The notes: a model not told the origin generated them from the letters alone. A DNA stretch of 64,000 bases from Candidatus Scatomonas merdigallinarum (GCA_018716305.1 DVKB01000008.1:51589-115588), one strand, 5' to 3'; positions 28,111 through 38,708 are shown, numbered from the stretch's first letter. A program made the numbers and translations.

Positions 28111-29742
28111 ATGATTTCAGCGAACAATGTGACTCTGAGGGTAGGCAAGAAGGCTCTTTTTGAGGATGTGAATATTAAATTTACCGAGGGGAACTGCTAC
28201 GGGCTCATCGGCGCCAACGGCGCGGGAAAGTCCACCTTTCTGAAAATCCTCTCCGGTCAGCTGGAGCCCACCAAAGGGGATGTGTCCATTACTCCCGGGG
28301 AGCGGCTGTCCTTCCTGGAGCAGGATCACTTTAAATACGACGCCTATCCGGTGATCGACACAGTCATTATGGGCAATCCCAGACTGTACGAGATTAAAAA
28401 TGAAAAGGAAGCCCTCTACGCCAAGGAGGATTTTACCGATGAGGACGGCATCCGGGCCAGCGAGCTGGAGGCGGAATTCGCGGAGATGAACGGCTGGGAG
28501 GCGGAGTCCGACGCGGAGCAGCTGCTGAACGGCCTGGGCATTGAGACGGAACTTCACTATTCCCAGATGGCGGATCTGACCGGCTCTCAGAAGGTGAAGG
28601 TGCTGCTGGCCAGAGCCCTGTTCGGCAATCCGGACATCCTGCTGCTGGACGAGCCCACCAACCACCTGGACCTGGACGCCATCGCCTGGCTGGAGGAGTT
28701 TCTCATCAACTTCGACAATACGGTGATCGTGGTATCTCACGACCGTTACTTTTTAAATAAGGTCTGCACTCAGATCGCGGACATCGACTACGGAAAGATC
28801 CAGCTCTACGCCGGAAACTATGATTTCTGGTTTGAGTCCAGCCAGCTGCTGATCAAGCAGATGAAGGAGGCCAACAAGAAGAAGGAGGAGAAGATCAAGG
28901 AGCTGCAGGAGTTTATCTCCCGTTTCTCCGCCAACGCCTCCAAATCCAAGCAGGCTACCTCCCGGAAGAGGGCGCTGGAAAAGATTCAGCTGGATGAGAT
29001 CAAGCCCTCCAGCCGGAAGTATCCCTACATTGATTTCCGCCCCAACCGGGAGATCGGCAACGAGGTTCTGCAGGTGGAAGGACTTACCAAGACAGTGGAC
29101 GGAGTGAAGCTCCTGGACAACCTTACCTTTACCCTGGGACGCCAGGACAAGGTGGCCTTTGTGGGCGGCAACGAGCAGGCCATCACCATGCTTTTCAAGA
29201 TCCTTATGGGGGAGGAGAAGGCGGACGCAGGCACCTACAAGTGGGGCGTCACCACCAGCCAGGCCTACTTCCCCAAGGACAATACCGCGGAGTTTGACTG
29301 CGACCTGACCATCGCCGAGTGGCTGACCCAGTACTCAGAGATCAAGGACGTTACCTATGTCCGGGGCTTCCTGGGCAGAATGCTCTTTGCCGGGGAGGAC
29401 GGGGTGAAGAAGGTGCGGGTACTCTCCGGAGGAGAGAAAGTCCGCTGTCTGCTGTCCAAGATGATGATTTCCGGGGCCAACATTCTGCTGCTGGACGAGC
29501 CCACCAACCATCTGGACATGGAGTCTATTACGGCTCTCAACAACGGCCTCATCAAATTCCCGGGAGTGGCCCTCTTTACCTGCCACGACCATCAGTTTGT
29601 GGAGACCACTGCCAACCGGATCATGGAGATCACTCCGGCGGGAACTCTCATCGACAAGATCACTACCTACGATGAGTACCTGGCCAGCGATGAGATGGCC
29701 AGAAAACGCCAGGTTTACACCATGACCGAGGAGGATAACTAA
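28111..29742 (+). CDS. ABC-F family ATPase, YkpA/YbiT type
   Basis: 543 residues with two ABC ATPase domains and no membrane segment. The first Walker A is GANGAGKST (about 34) with LLDEPTNHLDLD; the second half has a degenerate Walker A (GGNEQAITM) but intact LSGGEKVRC and LLDEPTNHLDME. The linker (about 245-300) is Lys/Glu-rich, as in ribosome-acting ABC-F proteins. The N-terminal sequence closely matches what I recall of B. subtilis YkpA. Role probably ribosome-associated; antibiotic protection is not indicated. Followed after one base by a nucleotidyltransferase gene. Confidence 0.88.
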   Translation: MISANNVTLRVGKKALFEDVNIKFTEGNCYGLIGANGAGKSTFLKILSGQLEPTKGDVSITPGERLSFLEQDHFKYDAYPVIDTVIMGNPRLYEIKNEKEALYAKEDFTDEDGIRASELEAEFAEMNGWEAESDAEQLLNGLGIETELHYSQMADLTGSQKVKVLLARALFGNPDILLLDEPTNHLDLDAIAWLEEFLINFDNTVIVVSHDRYFLNKVCTQIADIDYGKIQLYAGNYDFWFESSQLLIKQMKEANKKKEEKIKELQEFISRFSANASKSKQATSRKRALEKIQLDEIKPSSRKYPYIDFRPNREIGNEVLQVEGLTKTVDGVKLLDNLTFTLGRQDKVAFVGGNEQAITMLFKILMGEEKADAGTYKWGVTTSQAYFPKDNTAEFDCDLTIAEWLTQYSEIKDVTYVRGFLGRMLFAGEDGVKKVRVLSGGEKVRCLLSKMMISGANILLLDEPTNHLDMESITALNNGLIKFPGVALFTCHDHQFVETTANRIMEITPAGTLIDKITTYDEYLASDEMARKRQVYTMTEEDN

Positions 29743-29743
29743 G

Positions 29744-30661
29744 ATGAAAAAGCCGGTTCTGGTCATTATGGCGGCAGGGATGGGAAGCCGCTACGGTGGA
29801 TTGAAGCAGATCGATCCGGTGGACGATCAGGGACATATCATTATGGATTTCTCCATCCAGGACGCCCTGGAGGCCGGTTTTGAGGAAGCAGTGCTGATTA
29901 TAAAAAAGGAAAACGAGGCGGATTTCCGCCGGGCCATCGGCGACCGGGTCAGCCGGAAAATAAAGATCCACTACGCGTATCAGCAGCTGGAGAACCTTCC
30001 GGAAGGTTTCGCGGTCCCGGAGGGACGGGTAAAACCCTGGGGCACGGGCCACGCGGTCTTAAGCTGTCTGCAGGCGGTTCAGGGAGCCCCTCTCGCGGTC
30101 ATCAACGCCGACGACTACTATGGCAAGCGGGCTTTCCGGCTGATCTGGCAGTATCTTGTTTCTCATGAGGATGACGAGAAGTACCGTTATGCCATGGTGG
30201 GCTATTCCCTGAAAAACACCGTGACGGACAACGGCTATGTATCCCGGGGAGTCTGCCGGGTGGATCCGGAGGGAAAACTGCTGGATATCGCGGAACATAC
30301 CCGCATTGAGAAGCGGCAGGGCGGGATCGCCAGCACCAAAGACGGAGGAGAGACCTGGGAAAACCTGGATCCGGACACAGTGGTATCCATGAACCTGTGG
30401 GGCTTTTCTCCCAGCATTCTGAAAGAGCTGGACCGCCGGTTCCCGGAGTTTCTCAGAAAAAATCTGGAGGAAAATCCCCTGAAGTGCGAGTACCAGCTGC
30501 CCGCGGTGGTGGGTCAGCTTTTGAAGGAGGGAAAAGCCTCTGTGGAGGTGCTCCACACCCCGGATCCGTGGTACGGGGTTACCTACCAGGAGGACAAGCC
30601 CATGGTGAAGGCTGCCATCCGGGCTATGGAGGAGAGGGGAGAGTATCCCCCGGAGTTTTAA
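29744..30661 (+). CDS. Nucleotidyltransferase family protein (sugar-phosphate nucleotidylyltransferase type)
   Basis: 305 residues. The N-terminus MAAGMGSRYGGLKQIDPV is the GXGXR/K nucleotide-binding signature of NTP transferases, and VINADDYYG (about 117) supplies the metal-binding Asp. Such enzymes make NDP-sugars or NDP-aminoalcohols from NTP plus a phosphorylated substrate; the substrate is not identifiable here. It starts one base after the ABC-F stop, so it is translationally coupled. Confidence 0.8.
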   Translation: MKKPVLVIMAAGMGSRYGGLKQIDPVDDQGHIIMDFSIQDALEAGFEEAVLIIKKENEADFRRAIGDRVSRKIKIHYAYQQLENLPEGFAVPEGRVKPWGTGHAVLSCLQAVQGAPLAVINADDYYGKRAFRLIWQYLVSHEDDEKYRYAMVGYSLKNTVTDNGYVSRGVCRVDPEGKLLDIAEHTRIEKRQGGIASTKDGGETWENLDPDTVVSMNLWGFSPSILKELDRRFPEFLRKNLEENPLKCEYQLPAVVGQLLKEGKASVEVLHTPDPWYGVTYQEDKPMVKAAIRAMEERGEYPPEF

Positions 30662-30668
30662 AACCTGC

Positions 30669-30707
30669 GGGAGGGAGTTTCAGGCAAGCGGAGGCTCCCT
30701 CCTTTTT
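30669..30707 (+). terminator. Terminator after the nucleotidyltransferase gene
   Basis: GGAGGGAG pairs with CTCCCTCC (30695-30702), followed by TTTTT. Confidence 0.82.
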
Positions 30708-30857
30708 CCATTGGACAGAAAAACGGTATCCGGAGGGCAGATGCCGTCAGATTCAGCGGAAAATCCGGGAACTGCGCAAAATTTGATGTGAAACCCGGAT
30801 TTAAGAAAAAAATTAGTGCCGAAATCCCGAAAAGTAATGGAAAATTGGCGAATTCCA

Positions 30858-30886
30858 TTGACAAACCCCGGGTTTAAGGGTAATAT
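30858..30886 (+). promoter_or_regulatory. Promoter of the liv operon
   Basis: TTGACA, 17 bp, TAATAT. A sequence similar to the spacer (CCCGGATTTAAG) occurs about 75 bp upstream at 30793 and could be a second binding site for a regulator. Confidence 0.78.
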
Positions 30887-30930
30887 ATCCGGGTATAAAA
30901 AAGAATGCAGTATCTAAGGAGGAGATTATC

Positions 30931-32142
30931 ATGAAATTGAAAAAAATTCTGGCACTCTCCCTGGCAGCAGCCATGGCGCTGTCCCTGGGAGCCTGCGGAA
31001 ATAAGTCTGACAGCAATGCCGACAGCGGTAGCAATACCGCTGCCCAGTCTGACAGCACCGGCGGAAGCGGGGAGGGAGGCACCCTGAAGATCGGCGGCAT
31101 CGGACCCCTGACCGGCGACAACGCGGCATACGGCATAGCTGTACAGCGGGGCGCCCAGATCGCGGTGGATGAGATCAACGCGGCAGGCGGCATCAATGGA
31201 ATGACTGTGGAATTCAGTATGGAGGATGATGTCAGTGATGAAGAAACGGCTGTCAACGCGTACAACGCCCTGAAGGACTGGGGCATGCAGATGCTGCTGG
31301 GAACCGTTACCAGCGCTCCCTGTATCGCCGTAGTTGCCGAGACAGCGGATGACAATATGTTCCAGCTCACACCTTCCGGCACGGCCGTTGAATGCCTGGG
31401 AGATGCGGGAAACGCCTTCCGGGTTTGCTTCTCGGATCCCAGCCAGGGAACTGTTTCCGCGGACTATATTGCCGAGAATTCTTTGGGAGAGAAAATTGGC
31501 GTTATCTACAACAGCTCCGATACGTATTCCACCGGAATCTACGAGAGTTTTGCGGCAGAGGCCGAGTCTCTGGGGCTGAACATTGTGGCGGAAGAGGCGT
31601 TTACCGCTGACAGCAAATCCGATTTCAGCGTGCAGCTGCAGAAGTGCAAGGATGCCGGCGCGGATCTGATGTTCCTGCCCATCTACTATCAGGAGGCGTC
31701 CCTGATCCTGCAGCAGGCTGACAAGATCGGTTTCGCGCCCACCTTCTTCGGCGTGGACGGCATGGACGGCGTGCTGGGCGTAGAGAATTTTGACACTTCC
31801 CTGGCAGAGGGCGTGATGCTGCTGACTCCTTTCTTTGTGAACTCCGAGGAGGAGAATGTGAAGTCCTTCGTTTCCGGTTATGAGGAAACCTACGGAGAGA
31901 CCCCGATCCAGTTTGCCGCGGACGCCTATGACGGCATCTACGCCATCAAACTGGCCGCGGAGCAGGCGGGCATCACTGCCGACATGAGCGCTTCCGATAT
32001 CTGCGACGCCATGAAGACAGCCATGACAGAGATCGAGCTGAAGGGCGTTACCGGAACCATCCGCTGGACAGAGGACGGCGAGCCCAACAAAGAGCCCATG
32101 GTTCTGATCATTGAGAACGGCCAGTACGCGGAAGTAGAGTAA
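30931..32142 (+). CDS. livJ: Branched-chain amino acid ABC transporter substrate-binding lipoprotein
   Basis: 403 residues. A lipoprotein signal peptide ends at the lipobox LGAC (Cys 22), followed by a Ser/Asn-rich linker. The mature part is a Peripla_BP_6-type domain beginning LKIGGIGPLTGDNAAYG. AGGAGG precedes the ATG. It heads livJ-H-M-G-F and is separated from livH by 234 bp with two hairpins, which would allow excess binding protein over transporter. Leu/Ile/Val is the likely ligand by family. Confidence 0.9.
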   Translation: MKLKKILALSLAAAMALSLGACGNKSDSNADSGSNTAAQSDSTGGSGEGGTLKIGGIGPLTGDNAAYGIAVQRGAQIAVDEINAAGGINGMTVEFSMEDDVSDEETAVNAYNALKDWGMQMLLGTVTSAPCIAVVAETADDNMFQLTPSGTAVECLGDAGNAFRVCFSDPSQGTVSADYIAENSLGEKIGVIYNSSDTYSTGIYESFAAEAESLGLNIVAEEAFTADSKSDFSVQLQKCKDAGADLMFLPIYYQEASLILQQADKIGFAPTFFGVDGMDGVLGVENFDTSLAEGVMLLTPFFVNSEEENVKSFVSGYEETYGETPIQFAADAYDGIYAIKLAAEQAGITADMSASDICDAMKTAMTEIELKGVTGTIRWTEDGEPNKEPMVLIIENGQYAEVE

Positions 32143-32195
32143 TCAGAGACACGGTTTTTGAAAAGAAGATATACAGTGTTTATGCTGTATTCGGT

Positions 32196-32232
32196 GGGAA
32201 CGCCCCGGAATTTCCGGGGCGGTTTCCCCGTT
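32196..32232 (+). terminator. Partial terminator hairpin between livJ and livH
   Basis: CGCCCCGGAA (32201-32210) and TTCCGGGGCG (32212-32221) form a perfect inverted repeat extended by GGGAA/TTTCCC, followed by CGTTTCTTCC. The weak T tract suggests partial termination. Confidence 0.6.
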
Positions 32233-32253
32233 TCTTCCATAAAAGCAGGCGCG

Positions 32254-32309
32254 CAATTTGGGACGTATACCGGTGAAGAGACTGGTTCGCCGGCATACGT
32301 CCCAAATTG
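32254..32309. repeat. Long inverted repeat between livJ and livH
   Basis: Two 24-base arms (32254-32277 and 32286-32309) around the loop GAGACTGG match at 22 of 24 positions; one mismatch is a G-U pair in plus-strand RNA. CCTTTTATCT follows on the plus strand. It could be a second attenuator, an mRNA-stabilising structure or a REP-like element. Confidence 0.8.
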
Positions 32310-32376
32310 GCCTTTTATCTCCTGAATATTTATGCTATGATAAAACAATCAAAAGAAAAAACTGAAGGGGTGCGTT

Positions 32377-33261
32377 ATGAGTTTCTTGTCTTATCTGATT
32401 AACGGAATCAGTCTCGGAAGTGTGTACGCGATTATCGCCCTGGGATATACGATGGTTTACGGTATCGCCAAGATGCTGAATTTTGCCCACGGCGATGTCA
32501 TTATGATCGGGGCCTATGTAGTGTTTACCGCTATGACGGGATTTCATGTAAATCCCATCGTTTCCATTATTATCGCTATGGTTGTGTGTACGGTTCTGGG
32601 AATCGTCATTGAGCGGGTGGCCTACAAGCCCCTGCGGAACGCCAGCTCCAATCTGGCGGTGCTGATCACCGCTATCGGCGTCAGCTATCTGCTGCAGAAT
32701 GTGGCGCTGCTGGCTTTCGGCGCGGACACTAAGTCCTTCAGCAGCGTAGTGCAGCTTCCGCCCCTGGTGCTGGCTGGCGGCGCCCTGACCATCCAGGCCA
32801 CTACCATTGTAACCATTCTGGCCAACATTGTGATTATGATCGCTCTGATGCTCTTTGTGAACCGGACGAAACCGGGACAGGCCATGCAGGCGGTTTCCGA
32901 AGACCGGGGAGCGGCGGAGCTCATGGGCATCAACGTCAACGGCACCATCGCCCTGACCTTTGCCATCGGTTCCGCCCTGGCGGCCATCGCGGGAGCCCTG
33001 CTCTGCTCCGCCTACAGTACCCTGACGCCGTATACCGGCGCCATGCCCGGCATCAAAGCCTTTGTGGCCGCTGTGTTCGGCGGCATCGGATCCATTCCCG
33101 GAGCGATGGTCGGAGGACTGCTGCTGGGTGTCATTGAGAACCTGAGCCGCGCCTATATTTCTTCCGAGATCGCGGATGCCATTGTGTTCGCGGTTCTGAT
33201 TGTTGTGCTTCTGGTGAAGCCGGCCGGTCTGTTTGGAAAGAATGTTCAGGAGAAAGTGTAA
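32377..33261 (+). CDS. livH: Branched-chain amino acid ABC transporter permease LivH
   Basis: 294 residues, about eight hydrophobic segments. N-terminus INGISLGSVYAIIALGYTMVYGI and FAHGDVIMIGAY are LivH signatures. Inner-membrane channel subunit partnering LivM. GAAGGGG precedes the ATG; livM follows after 10 bp. Confidence 0.92.
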   Translation: MSFLSYLINGISLGSVYAIIALGYTMVYGIAKMLNFAHGDVIMIGAYVVFTAMTGFHVNPIVSIIIAMVVCTVLGIVIERVAYKPLRNASSNLAVLITAIGVSYLLQNVALLAFGADTKSFSSVVQLPPLVLAGGALTIQATTIVTILANIVIMIALMLFVNRTKPGQAMQAVSEDRGAAELMGINVNGTIALTFAIGSALAAIAGALLCSAYSTLTPYTGAMPGIKAFVAAVFGGIGSIPGAMVGGLLLGVIENLSRAYISSEIADAIVFAVLIVVLLVKPAGLFGKNVQEKV

Positions 33262-33271
33262 GGTGGACGGT

Positions 33272-34324
33272 ATGAAGAGACGAATGAGTAAATCAACAGT
33301 AAGCAGCCTGTCCAATTACGGGCTGGTAATCGCGCTTTTTATTATTGTGCAGATTTGTTCCGCGGCGGGAGTCCTGACCAATCAGATCGAGGGCCTTCTG
33401 ATACCGGTCTGTATCTATGTGATCGCGGCCATCTCTCTGAATCTGGTAGTGGGCATTTCCGGGGAACTGAGCCTGGGACACGCGGGCTTTATGTGCGTGG
33501 GGGCTTTTTCCAGCGCGCTGTTTTCTAAAGTAACGGAAGACTCCATGACTACAGGGCCGCGGTTTTTGATCGCCATTGTCATCGGAGCCCTGGTGGCGGC
33601 GCTTTTCGGATTCCTCATCGGTATTCCGGTGCTCCGGCTCCGGGGGGATTACCTGGCCATTGTAACCCTGGCCTTCGGAGAAATTATCAAGAACATCCTG
33701 AATATTGTCTATCTGGGCCGGGATGAAAACGGATTTCATCTGGCCAGAGAGGTGGGAGGCCTTCATATGTCCCCGGAGGGAGAAACCCTTGTCAAAGGCG
33801 CCCAGGGTATTTCCGGCACCCCCAGAGATTCCAGTTTCCTGGTGGGCATTATCCTGATCCTGGTGACCCTGTTTATTGTACAGAATATTATTAATTCCCG
33901 GACCGGCCGGGCCATTATGGCCATCCGTGACAACCGCATCGCCGCCGAGTCCATCGGCATTAACGTGACCAAATACAAACTGCTGGCCTTTACGGTGTCC
34001 GCCGCGCTGGCCGGTGTGGCGGGAGCTCTGTACTCCCATAATCTTTCCAGCCTGACGGTAAGCAAGTTTGACTACAATACATCCATTCTGATCCTGGTGT
34101 ATGTGGTGCTGGGAGGCATCGGAAGCATCAAGGGCTCCATTATCGCCACCATCATCCTCTACGTGCTGCCGGAGATGCTGCGTTTCCTGCAGGATTACCG
34201 GATGCTGATCTACGCGGTTGTGCTGATTATCATGATGCTCTTTAACTGGGCGCCGGGAGCCATTGCCTGGAGAGAGCGGATTGTGGAGAAATTTAAGAGA
34301 AACAAGACAAAGGGGGTATCCTGA
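33272..34324 (+). CDS. livM: Branched-chain amino acid ABC transporter permease LivM
   Basis: 350 residues, polytopic. ISLNLVVGISGELSLGHAGFM is the LivM family hallmark; RAIMAIRDNRIAAESIGIN is the cytoplasmic loop contacting the ATPase. ATG at 33272 follows AAGGTGG; an in-frame ATG at 33233 would overlap livH and lacks a site. Stop is one base before livG. Confidence 0.91.
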   Translation: MKRRMSKSTVSSLSNYGLVIALFIIVQICSAAGVLTNQIEGLLIPVCIYVIAAISLNLVVGISGELSLGHAGFMCVGAFSSALFSKVTEDSMTTGPRFLIAIVIGALVAALFGFLIGIPVLRLRGDYLAIVTLAFGEIIKNILNIVYLGRDENGFHLAREVGGLHMSPEGETLVKGAQGISGTPRDSSFLVGIILILVTLFIVQNIINSRTGRAIMAIRDNRIAAESIGINVTKYKLLAFTVSAALAGVAGALYSHNLSSLTVSKFDYNTSILILVYVVLGGIGSIKGSIIATIILYVLPEMLRFLQDYRMLIYAVVLIIMMLFNWAPGAIAWRERIVEKFKRNKTKGVS

Positions 34325-34325
34325 C

Positions 34326-35087
34326 ATGGCACTGCTGGAAGTAAAGAATCTGTCGATCTCCTTTGGAGGCCTGCGGGCTGTGGACAATTTTAATCTGAAT
34401 ATCGAGAAGGGAGAGCTCTACGGCCTCATCGGCCCCAACGGCGCCGGAAAGACCACGGTTTTCAACCTGCTGACGGGAGTGTATAAGCCGGATGAGGGCT
34501 TTATCAAGCTGGACGGAAAGGATATCACCGGACACAGGACGGTGGAGATCAACAAGGACGGCATTGCCCGTACCTTTCAGAACATCCGTCTGTTCAAGCA
34601 GCTGTCTGTGCTGGACAATGTCAAGGCCGGCCTCCACAATCACCATTCCTATTCCACCCTCACCGGAATTTTCCGCCTGCCCAAATACTGGAAGACAGAG
34701 AAGGAGATGAACGAGAGGGCCATGGAGATCCTGAAGGTGTTCGGGCTGGATGTTCATGCGGATAAGCTGGCCAGCAACCTGCCCTACGGCCCCCAGAGAA
34801 AACTGGAGATTGCCAGAGCCATGGCTACAGAGCCCAAGCTGCTGCTGCTGGACGAGCCGGCGGCGGGCATGAATCCCAACGAGACCCAGGAACTCATGGA
34901 CACCATCCAGTTTGTGCGGAAGCATTTTGACATGACAATCCTTCTCATCGAGCATGACATGAAGCTGGTCAGCGGAATCTGTGAGCGGCTGACGGTGCTG
35001 AATTTCGGCCAGATCCTTACAGAGGGAAAGACCGGTGAGGTTCTGAATAATCCGGAAGTGATCAAGGCTTATCTGGGCGACGAATAG
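34326..35087 (+). CDS. livG: Branched-chain amino acid ABC transporter ATP-binding protein LivG
   Basis: 253 residues. Walker A GPNGAGKTT (about 38), NLPYGPQRKLEIARAMA in the signature position, Walker B LLLLDEPAAGMNP, switch His in LLIEHDMKLV. The NLPYG signature and the Q-loop insertion after RTFQNIRLF are typical of LivG. ATG at 34326 rather than upstream in-frame codons, which lie inside livM. Confidence 0.92.
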   Translation: MALLEVKNLSISFGGLRAVDNFNLNIEKGELYGLIGPNGAGKTTVFNLLTGVYKPDEGFIKLDGKDITGHRTVEINKDGIARTFQNIRLFKQLSVLDNVKAGLHNHHSYSTLTGIFRLPKYWKTEKEMNERAMEILKVFGLDVHADKLASNLPYGPQRKLEIARAMATEPKLLLLDEPAAGMNPNETQELMDTIQFVRKHFDMTILLIEHDMKLVSGICERLTVLNFGQILTEGKTGEVLNNPEVIKAYLGDE

Positions 35088-35099
35088 GAGGACGGATCT

Positions 35100-35810
<711 letters not shown>

Positions 35811-35823
35811 AAGGAGGTGCGGC

Positions 35824-36450
35824 ATGGAAAATATCGTCATTACCATTGCGAGACAGTACGGCAGCGGCGGAAAAACCGTGGGCGGTATGGTGGCAGACCG
35901 GCTGGGGATTCCCTGCTACAACCGGGAGATCCTGCGGATGGCTTCCGATGAGAGCGGAATCAACGAAAAACTTTTCGCCCAGGCGGACGAGAAGATCAAA
36001 AAGAGCGCTCTGTTCCGGATTTCCAAAAGCGTTTACGAGGGAGAACTTCTTCCGCCGGATTCCGACGACTTTGTGTCTACCAGGAACCTGTTTAATTATC
36101 AGGCCAAGATCATCAAGAAGCTGGCGGAGACCGAGTCCTGCGTCATCGTAGGGCGGTGCGCGGACTATATTCTGCGGAATTATCCCAATGTCATGAGCGT
36201 ATTTGTCCACGCTCCCCATGATTTCTGCATGGAGCAGGCCATGCTGCGCAGCAGCATGACAGAGCGGGAAATGGAAAAATTTATCGCCAAAACAGATAAA
36301 TACAGAGGCGAGTACTATCATTACTACACAGGACAGGAGTGGAGCAGCGCTCTGCACTATGATCTGTGCCTGGACAGCAGCAAACTGGGATTTGATAAAT
36401 GCGTGGACGCGATCCTGGCATACAGAAATATCCGTTTTGGAGAGGATTAA
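35824..36450 (+). CDS. Cytidylate kinase-like family protein
   Basis: 208 residues, Cytidylate_kin2 type. The P-loop is ITIARQYGSGGKTVGGMVAD near the N-terminus; CVIVGRCADYIL (about 105) and the Arg-rich lid follow. Members are distinct from canonical Cmk and their substrate is uncertain. AAGGAGGTG precedes the ATG. Its position behind livF may only reflect co-transcription. Confidence 0.82.
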   Translation: MENIVITIARQYGSGGKTVGGMVADRLGIPCYNREILRMASDESGINEKLFAQADEKIKKSALFRISKSVYEGELLPPDSDDFVSTRNLFNYQAKIIKKLAETESCVIVGRCADYILRNYPNVMSVFVHAPHDFCMEQAMLRSSMTEREMEKFIAKTDKYRGEYYHYYTGQEWSSALHYDLCLDSSKLGFDKCVDAILAYRNIRFGED

Positions 36451-36456
36451 AGTTCT

Positions 36457-38670
36457 ATGAGCAGAAAAGCGACCATTTACAGTGTTGGAATCATCGGACT
36501 GATCCTGGCCACCATCCCCCTGCTGGGGGCGGACAATGTTCCTTTTTTGAAGTGGTGGCTTATGGTGCTGATTCTCGGCCTGGGCTATTATCCCCTGGGA
36601 GCGGTTTTGTTCTCCTCCCTCCGGGATCGGGGATATATTTTTTCCAAAGTGCTGGGAATCGGCCTGGCAGGATTTCTTACCTGGGTGCTGGTGGTCTGCG
36701 GCGCGGCGAAATTTACCAGCGGAGCGGTCATTGCGGTGACGGCGGTCTCCATGGCTCTCTGCTGGATCCTGTATATAAAGAAGGCGGAAAAGAAGACCCT
36801 GGACCTGGATCTGGTTCTGGGGGAGGAGTTGATTTTTCTGGCCTTCTTTTTGCTGTGGACCTATTTCGCAGGATTCCGCCCGGAGGCCAAGGGCACGGAA
36901 AAATTCATGGATTACGGCTTTATGGCGGCCTTGACCCGCAGCGATACCCTGCCGGCCCGGGATCTCTGGTACAGCGCCGGAAACATGAATTATTATTACG
37001 GCGGCCAGTATTACGCGGTATTTCTCACGAAACTGTCCTTTACCAGGATCCAGGAGACCTACAACCTTATGCGGACCCTGGTGGCGGCCTTTGCCTTTGT
37101 GCTGCCCTTTAACCTGGTCTTTCATATGATCCGGGAAATCCCCCGGAAAGTCAAAGCGGTGCCCGGATGGATCGCCGCCCTGGGCGGTCTGCTGGCCGGA
37201 GCCGCGGTGTCTCTGGCGGGGAATATGCACTATGTGCTGTACGGACTGTTTGGAGATGTGTTTAAACTGTCCGGGTACGAAGATTACTGGTTTCCCAATT
37301 CTACCCGCTACATCGGCCACAATCCTCTGACGGACGATCAGTGCATCCACGAGTTTCCCTCCTACTCCTTTGTGCTGGGGGATCTCCATGCCCATGTGGT
37401 GAATGTGATGTTTGTGCTGCTGACCGTGGGAATCCTCTACGCCTGGATGAAGGGCATCCGGGAGAGGGAGGAGGAAGGGCAGGCATTTTCCGCGAAAAAA
37501 CTGCTGCTGGAGCCGGCGGTCATCGCCTGCGGCGTGCTCACAGGCATTTTCCACTGGACCAATTACTGGGATTTTGTAATCTATACCACAGCGGCTTTGA
37601 TCTGTATCTTTTTTACCGCTATGTACCGGTACCGGGGACAGGCAAAGGCGGTGGCGGCAGCCACAGTGCTTCAGACGGCGGAAGTATTCGTTCTGGGAAC
37701 CCTGGCGGCCCTGCCCTTTACCAGCAGTTTTAAGACCATGGTTTCCGGGATCGCCTTTTCCAAGTACCATACGGTACTCTACCAGTTCCTGATCCTCTGG
37801 GGACTGCCCTTTGCCCTGGTGCTGATTCTGCTGCTGGCGGTGCTGATCAAATACCTGCGGGCTTACAGGGGGCCGGGAAGGTTCCGGGAATTCTTCCGGA
37901 GAGTTTCTCTGTCCGACACCTTTGCCCTGATCCTGGGGATCTGCGGCATAGGGCTGGTGCTGATCCCTGAGCTGATCTATGTGCGGGATATCTATGAGAA
38001 CGGATACGCCCGGTCCAACACCATGTTTAAGCTGACCTACCAGGCGTTCATCCTTTTCGGCATGGCCATGGCATACGCCATTGTCCGCCTGCTGCTCTGG
38101 AAGGGGCGGAAGCTGGCCCGGACTCTGGGAGCCGCGGGTCTGGCCCTGGTGCTGCTGACCTGCGGATATTTCGGCTATTCCGTAAAGTGCTGGTTCGGCA
38201 ATGTGCTGGACGTCTCCGGCTATCGCTGCCTGGATGCCACAGCGTATCTGGAAAATGTCTATCCGGAGGACGCGGCGGCTATCCGTTGGCTCAACGAGAA
38301 TGTGGAGGGAAATCCCGTGGTGCTGGAAGCCAACGGGGACAGCTACAGCGACTACTGCCGGGTATCCGCCATGACCGGACTGCCTACGGTGCTGGGCTGG
38401 TACGTCCATGAATGGCTGTGGCGGGGCGATACCGCGGATCTCAACGAAAAATCCGCGGAAATCCAGACCATCTATACTTCCGGGGACCGGGAGGCCGTGG
38501 AAGAGCTTCTGGAAAAATATGAGGTGGAGTATATTTTTGTGGGAAGCTGCGAGCGGGAGAAATACGGGGAGAATCTGAACGAAGACCTGCTCCGGAGTCT
38601 GGGAGAGGAAGTGTTCCCGGGCGGTACGGGAGAAACCGGCGGGGCATATATCATAAAAGTAAGCTCCTGA
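36457..38670 (+). CDS. DUF2298 (Chlor_Arch_YYY type) polytopic membrane protein
   Basis: 737 residues with about 14 hydrophobic segments and a soluble C-terminus. NMNYYYGGQYYAVFLTKL contains the tyrosine cluster that names the YYY family, and conserved-looking loops (FPSYSFVLGDLHAHVVN; ENGYARSNTMFKLTYQAF) carry acidic and His residues, as in GT-C type glycosyltransferases. I infer a lipid-linked sugar or mannosyl transferase role, unproven. Starts 6 bp after the kinase-like gene. Confidence 0.82.
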   Translation: MSRKATIYSVGIIGLILATIPLLGADNVPFLKWWLMVLILGLGYYPLGAVLFSSLRDRGYIFSKVLGIGLAGFLTWVLVVCGAAKFTSGAVIAVTAVSMALCWILYIKKAEKKTLDLDLVLGEELIFLAFFLLWTYFAGFRPEAKGTEKFMDYGFMAALTRSDTLPARDLWYSAGNMNYYYGGQYYAVFLTKLSFTRIQETYNLMRTLVAAFAFVLPFNLVFHMIREIPRKVKAVPGWIAALGGLLAGAAVSLAGNMHYVLYGLFGDVFKLSGYEDYWFPNSTRYIGHNPLTDDQCIHEFPSYSFVLGDLHAHVVNVMFVLLTVGILYAWMKGIREREEEGQAFSAKKLLLEPAVIACGVLTGIFHWTNYWDFVIYTTAALICIFFTAMYRYRGQAKAVAAATVLQTAEVFVLGTLAALPFTSSFKTMVSGIAFSKYHTVLYQFLILWGLPFALVLILLLAVLIKYLRAYRGPGRFREFFRRVSLSDTFALILGICGIGLVLIPELIYVRDIYENGYARSNTMFKLTYQAFILFGMAMAYAIVRLLLWKGRKLARTLGAAGLALVLLTCGYFGYSVKCWFGNVLDVSGYRCLDATAYLENVYPEDAAAIRWLNENVEGNPVVLEANGDSYSDYCRVSAMTGLPTVLGWYVHEWLWRGDTADLNEKSAEIQTIYTSGDREAVEELLEKYEVEYIFVGSCEREKYGENLNEDLLRSLGEEVFPGGTGETGGAYIIKVSS

Positions 38671-38708
38671 GCATATACTGTAGTAATACGGACTGCTGCG
38701 GAGCGGAT

